From Ailanthus altissimus (taxonomy: Eukaryota; Streptophyta; Magnoliopsida; Sapindales; Simaroubaceae): DNA of 64,000 bases. The position numbers and the translations under genes were made by a program. The stretch covers positions 31,803,001-31,867,000 of the forward strand of contig OX327683.1 in NCBI GenBank assembly GCA_946807835.1, read 5' to 3'. Of the stretch, positions 60,452 to 64,000 are shown one piece after another. The notes beneath the pieces were generated by a model. That model searched no databases. It was not told the origin of the DNA and was given only the letters and a program-made list of their open reading frames with translations. Each line of letters begins with the position of its first letter. Position 1 is the first letter of the stretch.

Positions 60452-63400
60452 TCAAGATGGCACTTTTCCCTCTAACCAAGCATAATTAAGCATTGACAGC
60501 AATTCAGAAGTCACCTTTGGTAGGTCTACATGATTCATGCGGCCATTGCTTCCATTTATGCCACTTCTTGAAAGAATTGTAAGTTTCTCAGTGTGTAGAT
60601 TTTGATCAAGTATTTCATTCCAAAATGCATCATCCTCATTGAGTTTGGATGCTTTCATAAGTTCTATTACTTTTTCCAAGGTTGCCACACTCCTACCGGC
60701 ACCACAACCCATAGCAGTTGCAGCACCCACTGCATTTGCAATTGTTAATGTATTAACCGTAGGCATATTGTGTATAAAACCAAACGCAACAGCAGCCACA
60801 AAGCTATCTCCACATCCAACAGTATCAGTCACATTCACCTGCTCACAATTCAAATATAAATCAATACCTTTTGTACATATAAGAATGCATGAGGAACCCG
60901 TGAGGGTTAATTCAAGTGAACTTGAGGGAGAGGTAAAAAGTATATTTTCACAGAAGACTGGAAAATAGGTTCTCAGAAGATTACTTTCTGACTTGATATC
61001 TTGAAGAGAACAGAAGAGAAAAGAAAGTAATGCTGGGTTTATTTTATATCTTGGAATTTTCAAACCCAAGTTTGTAATGGAAGGTCCACAATGTTATAAG
61101 AACAAGCACATAATTTAGGTTATTCATGAGAAAACATTAAAATGCACCACAATTTCTTTTAAGCACTCACTCCAGTAGTTGACAATAGCATCCTAATTTC
61201 AAACAAGTTTGAGGAGAATTCACGCCACATACTAAAAAAATTTGCTATAAATCATACCTTGAATGCAGGTGCACATGATATACTTGACTTTGTAACTAAA
61301 ATTGAACCCCTGGAACCCATTTTAATGATAACCCACTTTGTGTGCAGTCCCTTCCTGAGTAACTCCTGCCCTGCTATTATTGGGTTTCTTATGCCGGTCA
61401 ATGATTCAGCCTGACAGATCATAAAGAATCTAAATTAGGAATAGGCAAGAAAACTCTTTGTTAATTACAGGGATGAAGCATAGACAAAAAAGAAAAAGAT
61501 GAATCTCTCATAGGAAAGATCTGTCCAAGAATTTTGAAGAGACATTTATACCGCATTTCATGATACCCAATCAACATTGTCAAATGAGTAAACAAAATAC
61601 CATGCTTGCGCTGATATTTTAACTGTAGCAAAGGAAAACAGAACTTTCTTTCAAGAAGATGAGGATCACAATTCTACAAGACTGCAGAATTTGGCTATGC
61701 AATTGGCAGGAAAGACAGTGTCACAGCAACATGAAAGGAGGTGTTCCAACGCATAGCATGGGTTTAGATATGGTGGAGAGAGAAAGAAGAAGACAGAGAT
61801 GATGGGGGCCATGTAAAGACGCAGAGCTAAATGAAAAAGAAATCCCTGATATCTGAGTAATTATTTAAAATATAAATAAAATTTAGATACAAATAATGGC
61901 ATTAATATAAATATTCTGACATGGATTGGGTCACTGCAATCAGTTTCCACTCTATGACTCATGGGTGTCAACACCATTGCTGCATCATCCCCCATCTTTC
62001 ATTTACAGCAAAAGTAAGGGACAGGAGGAAGCATATGAAAGTGAGGTTGCAGCAGCCAGGATAAGATGCAACATAGGAGGATAAAGATGAAGAAGAAGAA
62101 AAGAAAAATGCCTCCTAGAGACGAATGATTGAGCAAGAACAGATCACTGAGATGGGTACTGCATTGCAGTGTAATATAAAACAACAATGAAATGCAGTGT
62201 ACAGACGGCTTTCAACAGGCAGACAACAAAAACAATAATGAAGATGATCTATTGCCTGCCAAAAATTAGAAAAAATAAAATAAAATAAGACAAATAGAAG
62301 ATGATCTTCTAATGCTAAGAGGAGTTGAAATCAAACCTCATCAGATGTTAGAAGCAGAACATCACTCATTCTCAAGAAACAGTGAAAAGCTCTCTGTTCT
62401 TCAGGTGTTCCACGAGAAAGACTCTTTCCACGTGGTCCAGGATCAAAAAATATCGATGTCCCAACTTCAGCAGCATACTCCAGGGCTGATACTATTAGAC
62501 CGGGGGAAAGTTCATCAAAGCCATAACCATTACCAAACAGGATCTTTGACTGTTTAATGGCCATCTTTACTTCACCAGATAGTTTGCTCATCCAACTGAA
62601 GGCAGGCTCCTTACTAAAATCAGCTCGACTGATAAAGCATGACAAGTGGACATGGATCACTGATCACCAATCTTAATGATTGAGACATAATAAGAAAATA
62701 AAAACAATGATGACAATAAATACATGAGAATTTCACCTGCAAAACCCATGTCTCTGCAAAGGGTCAACCAGAACCCAGCATAAAAGGGTTTCGTATGCAG
62801 CACTAGCACTATCAACAATGTCTGTATCTTCACTCATGCCAACTGTACCAATTCCCTCATCATGAAGCACATCTAGTAGGAACTTTCCGTACATTTCATT
62901 TCCCACATGACCAATAGCCGCACAATGAAGTCCCAATCTTGCAGCAGCTATAGCTACATTGCAGTTTCCACCGGCTTCCCAGTATTTCTAGGTTCAAAAC
63001 CATATAACAATCAATGCACTAACATTAGCACCTGGTATAATTAAGCGCATGTGGGTTGGCAAAGACACCAAAGAGCACTTACAGATAGCTAATAAGAAAA
63101 AAAAAATTCTTTGTTTTCATTTTGCAATGTTTGGCTAAAATAGATACAACTAAATGCATTTTTAGAAATAAGATTTTTTTTTAGAAAAGCACTTCTAAGT
63201 GCCTCTTTAGAAACCATTTTCAGCATTAAAAAAAAATGATTTTGCTTATGACCAATACACAAATTTAAGAAAAGAAAAATAAATGAAAAATGCAATAGTG
63301 AAATCCAGTTAGTCAAACATGAAAAGATTCTATTAACCACTATTATTGGATAATATAAAGAAAAAAGAAGAAGGAACCTTATCTGGTGGAGAGGCGGCCA

Positions 63401-63755
63401 AGTGGTCCATAAAGGCTTTGCGGGCCTCGCTAGAGGGGGGCGGCAATTGGGGAACATTGAGAACAATATCGACGCAGAGATTACCCAGAGTGGCAACATC
63501 GATATTTTTCACTCCGGTGCTTCTCAACTTCCAGTGGTGCACGCTGCCGTTTTGGGGACTGGAGGCGTGGTTGGGCGCCGCGGAGACACCGGTTCCGTTG
63601 CAGTAGAAGATAGAAATAGGTCTGGTCTTGTGAGGAATTGGCGGGAAAATTGGGAGGGTAGTTAGTGTTAGCCTAGGGTTTTGGGTAATGATTGAGTGGG
63701 GAGAAGGGGCATGGTTAGGAAGCGGGGAGTTGAGAGTTATTGTGTAGTGATGCAT
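60452..63755 (-). CDS. pfkB-family carbohydrate kinase, probably plastid-targeted
   Basis: Five exons with GT-AG introns, 63,378-63,755; 62,737-62,987; 62,337-62,628; 61,258-61,410; 60,452-60,838, give 486 residues with all phases consistent. Residues 1-60 are Ser/Thr/Pro-rich and poor in acid, like a plastid transit peptide. D-V-A-T-L-G-N-L-C-V-D-I-V begins the ribokinase-like fold; A-G-G-N-C-N-V-A-I-A-A-A-R-L-G (131-145) is pfkB signature 1, and F-F-D-P-G-P-R-G is mid-domain. D-T-V-G-C-G-D-S-F (363-371) is signature 2, with D369 as catalytic base. Members phosphorylate sugars or nucleosides with ATP; the exact substrate cannot be read from sequence. It resembles, from memory, the Arabidopsis At1g06730-type group of about the same length. 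Signature 2 has Cys where most members have Ala. Confidence 0.9.
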
Positions 63756-64000
63756 TCAGAGTTTAGACACAAAAAGAGAAGACGGAACTAGTGAGAGTTT
63801 GAGGGTTGCAGAGCAGAGGCCAGAGGGAATTTGAGGTTGAGGTCGCAGAGAAAAGAGGAATTAAAATAAATAAACATAAAAATATTTTTTTAGAACCAGT
63901 TGAAGCCCGATTCGGAATGGCTTCTTCATGCGAATTTTCTTTTTAATTTAGTGATAGAACATGAATTTATTATATTATTTTTCAGCCTCACTCTTATATG
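63756..64000. other. 5' flank of the pfkB kinase gene
   Basis: The upstream side of the minus-strand gene. Purine-rich on the plus strand (pyrimidine-rich leader in transcript sense). No clear TATA box is seen. Confidence 0.5.

Noticed and set aside
1..64000. CRISPR arrays, operons, phage or bacterial systems
   Set aside because: The sequence is plant nuclear DNA; the repeats found are LTRs, SINE ends, microsatellites and two-copy tandem duplications.

Overview
The window is nuclear DNA of a flowering plant, almost certainly a eudicot. Genes have short exons, GT-AG introns and AT-rich spacers. They include a plant-type linker histone, a plant Ca2+/calmodulin-dependent NAD kinase, restorer-like PPR relics, a MIR166 locus and a plastid-type pfkB kinase, set among LTR retrotransposons. 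I cannot name the species.

Layout. Positions 1-410 are the end of a GC-rich, probably hAT-like transposon. From about 880 to 8,475 lies a graveyard of LTR pieces, mostly one non-coding LTR family called 'family X' here, in both orientations. A dead RNase H fragment with a poly-A tail follows (8,585-9,155). Histone H1 (two exons) is at 11,898-12,870. A chromovirus-like Ty3/gypsy element with both LTRs fills 17,817-25,731 on the minus strand; its gag-pol frame has 16 internal stops and no frameshift. The nine-exon NAD kinase gene (minus strand) is at 27,097-32,213, with a SINE in its last intron. A decayed restorer-like PPR gene and duplicated debris of its 3' part and flanks occupy 32,440-40,720. 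A Ty1/copia element (41,180-50,278, minus strand) carries two later insertions: a solo LTR of the same gypsy family (42,407-43,944) and a complete family X LTR (46,558-48,740). Each of these has a perfect 5-bp target-site duplication. After an AT-rich spacer come a MIR166 hairpin with a TATA box (53,79x-54,073, minus strand) and a five-exon pfkB sugar kinase gene (60,452-63,755, minus strand).

The working genes (H1, NAD kinase, MIR166, pfkB kinase) are independent single-gene units; I see no operon-like or pathway cluster. The accessory content is explained by known element classes, with no sign of a wholly new biological system. The most useful observations are the unlisted MIR166 locus, the exon structures of three genes, the nested insertion history, the non-coding family X LTRs, and the nonsense-only decay of the gypsy element.
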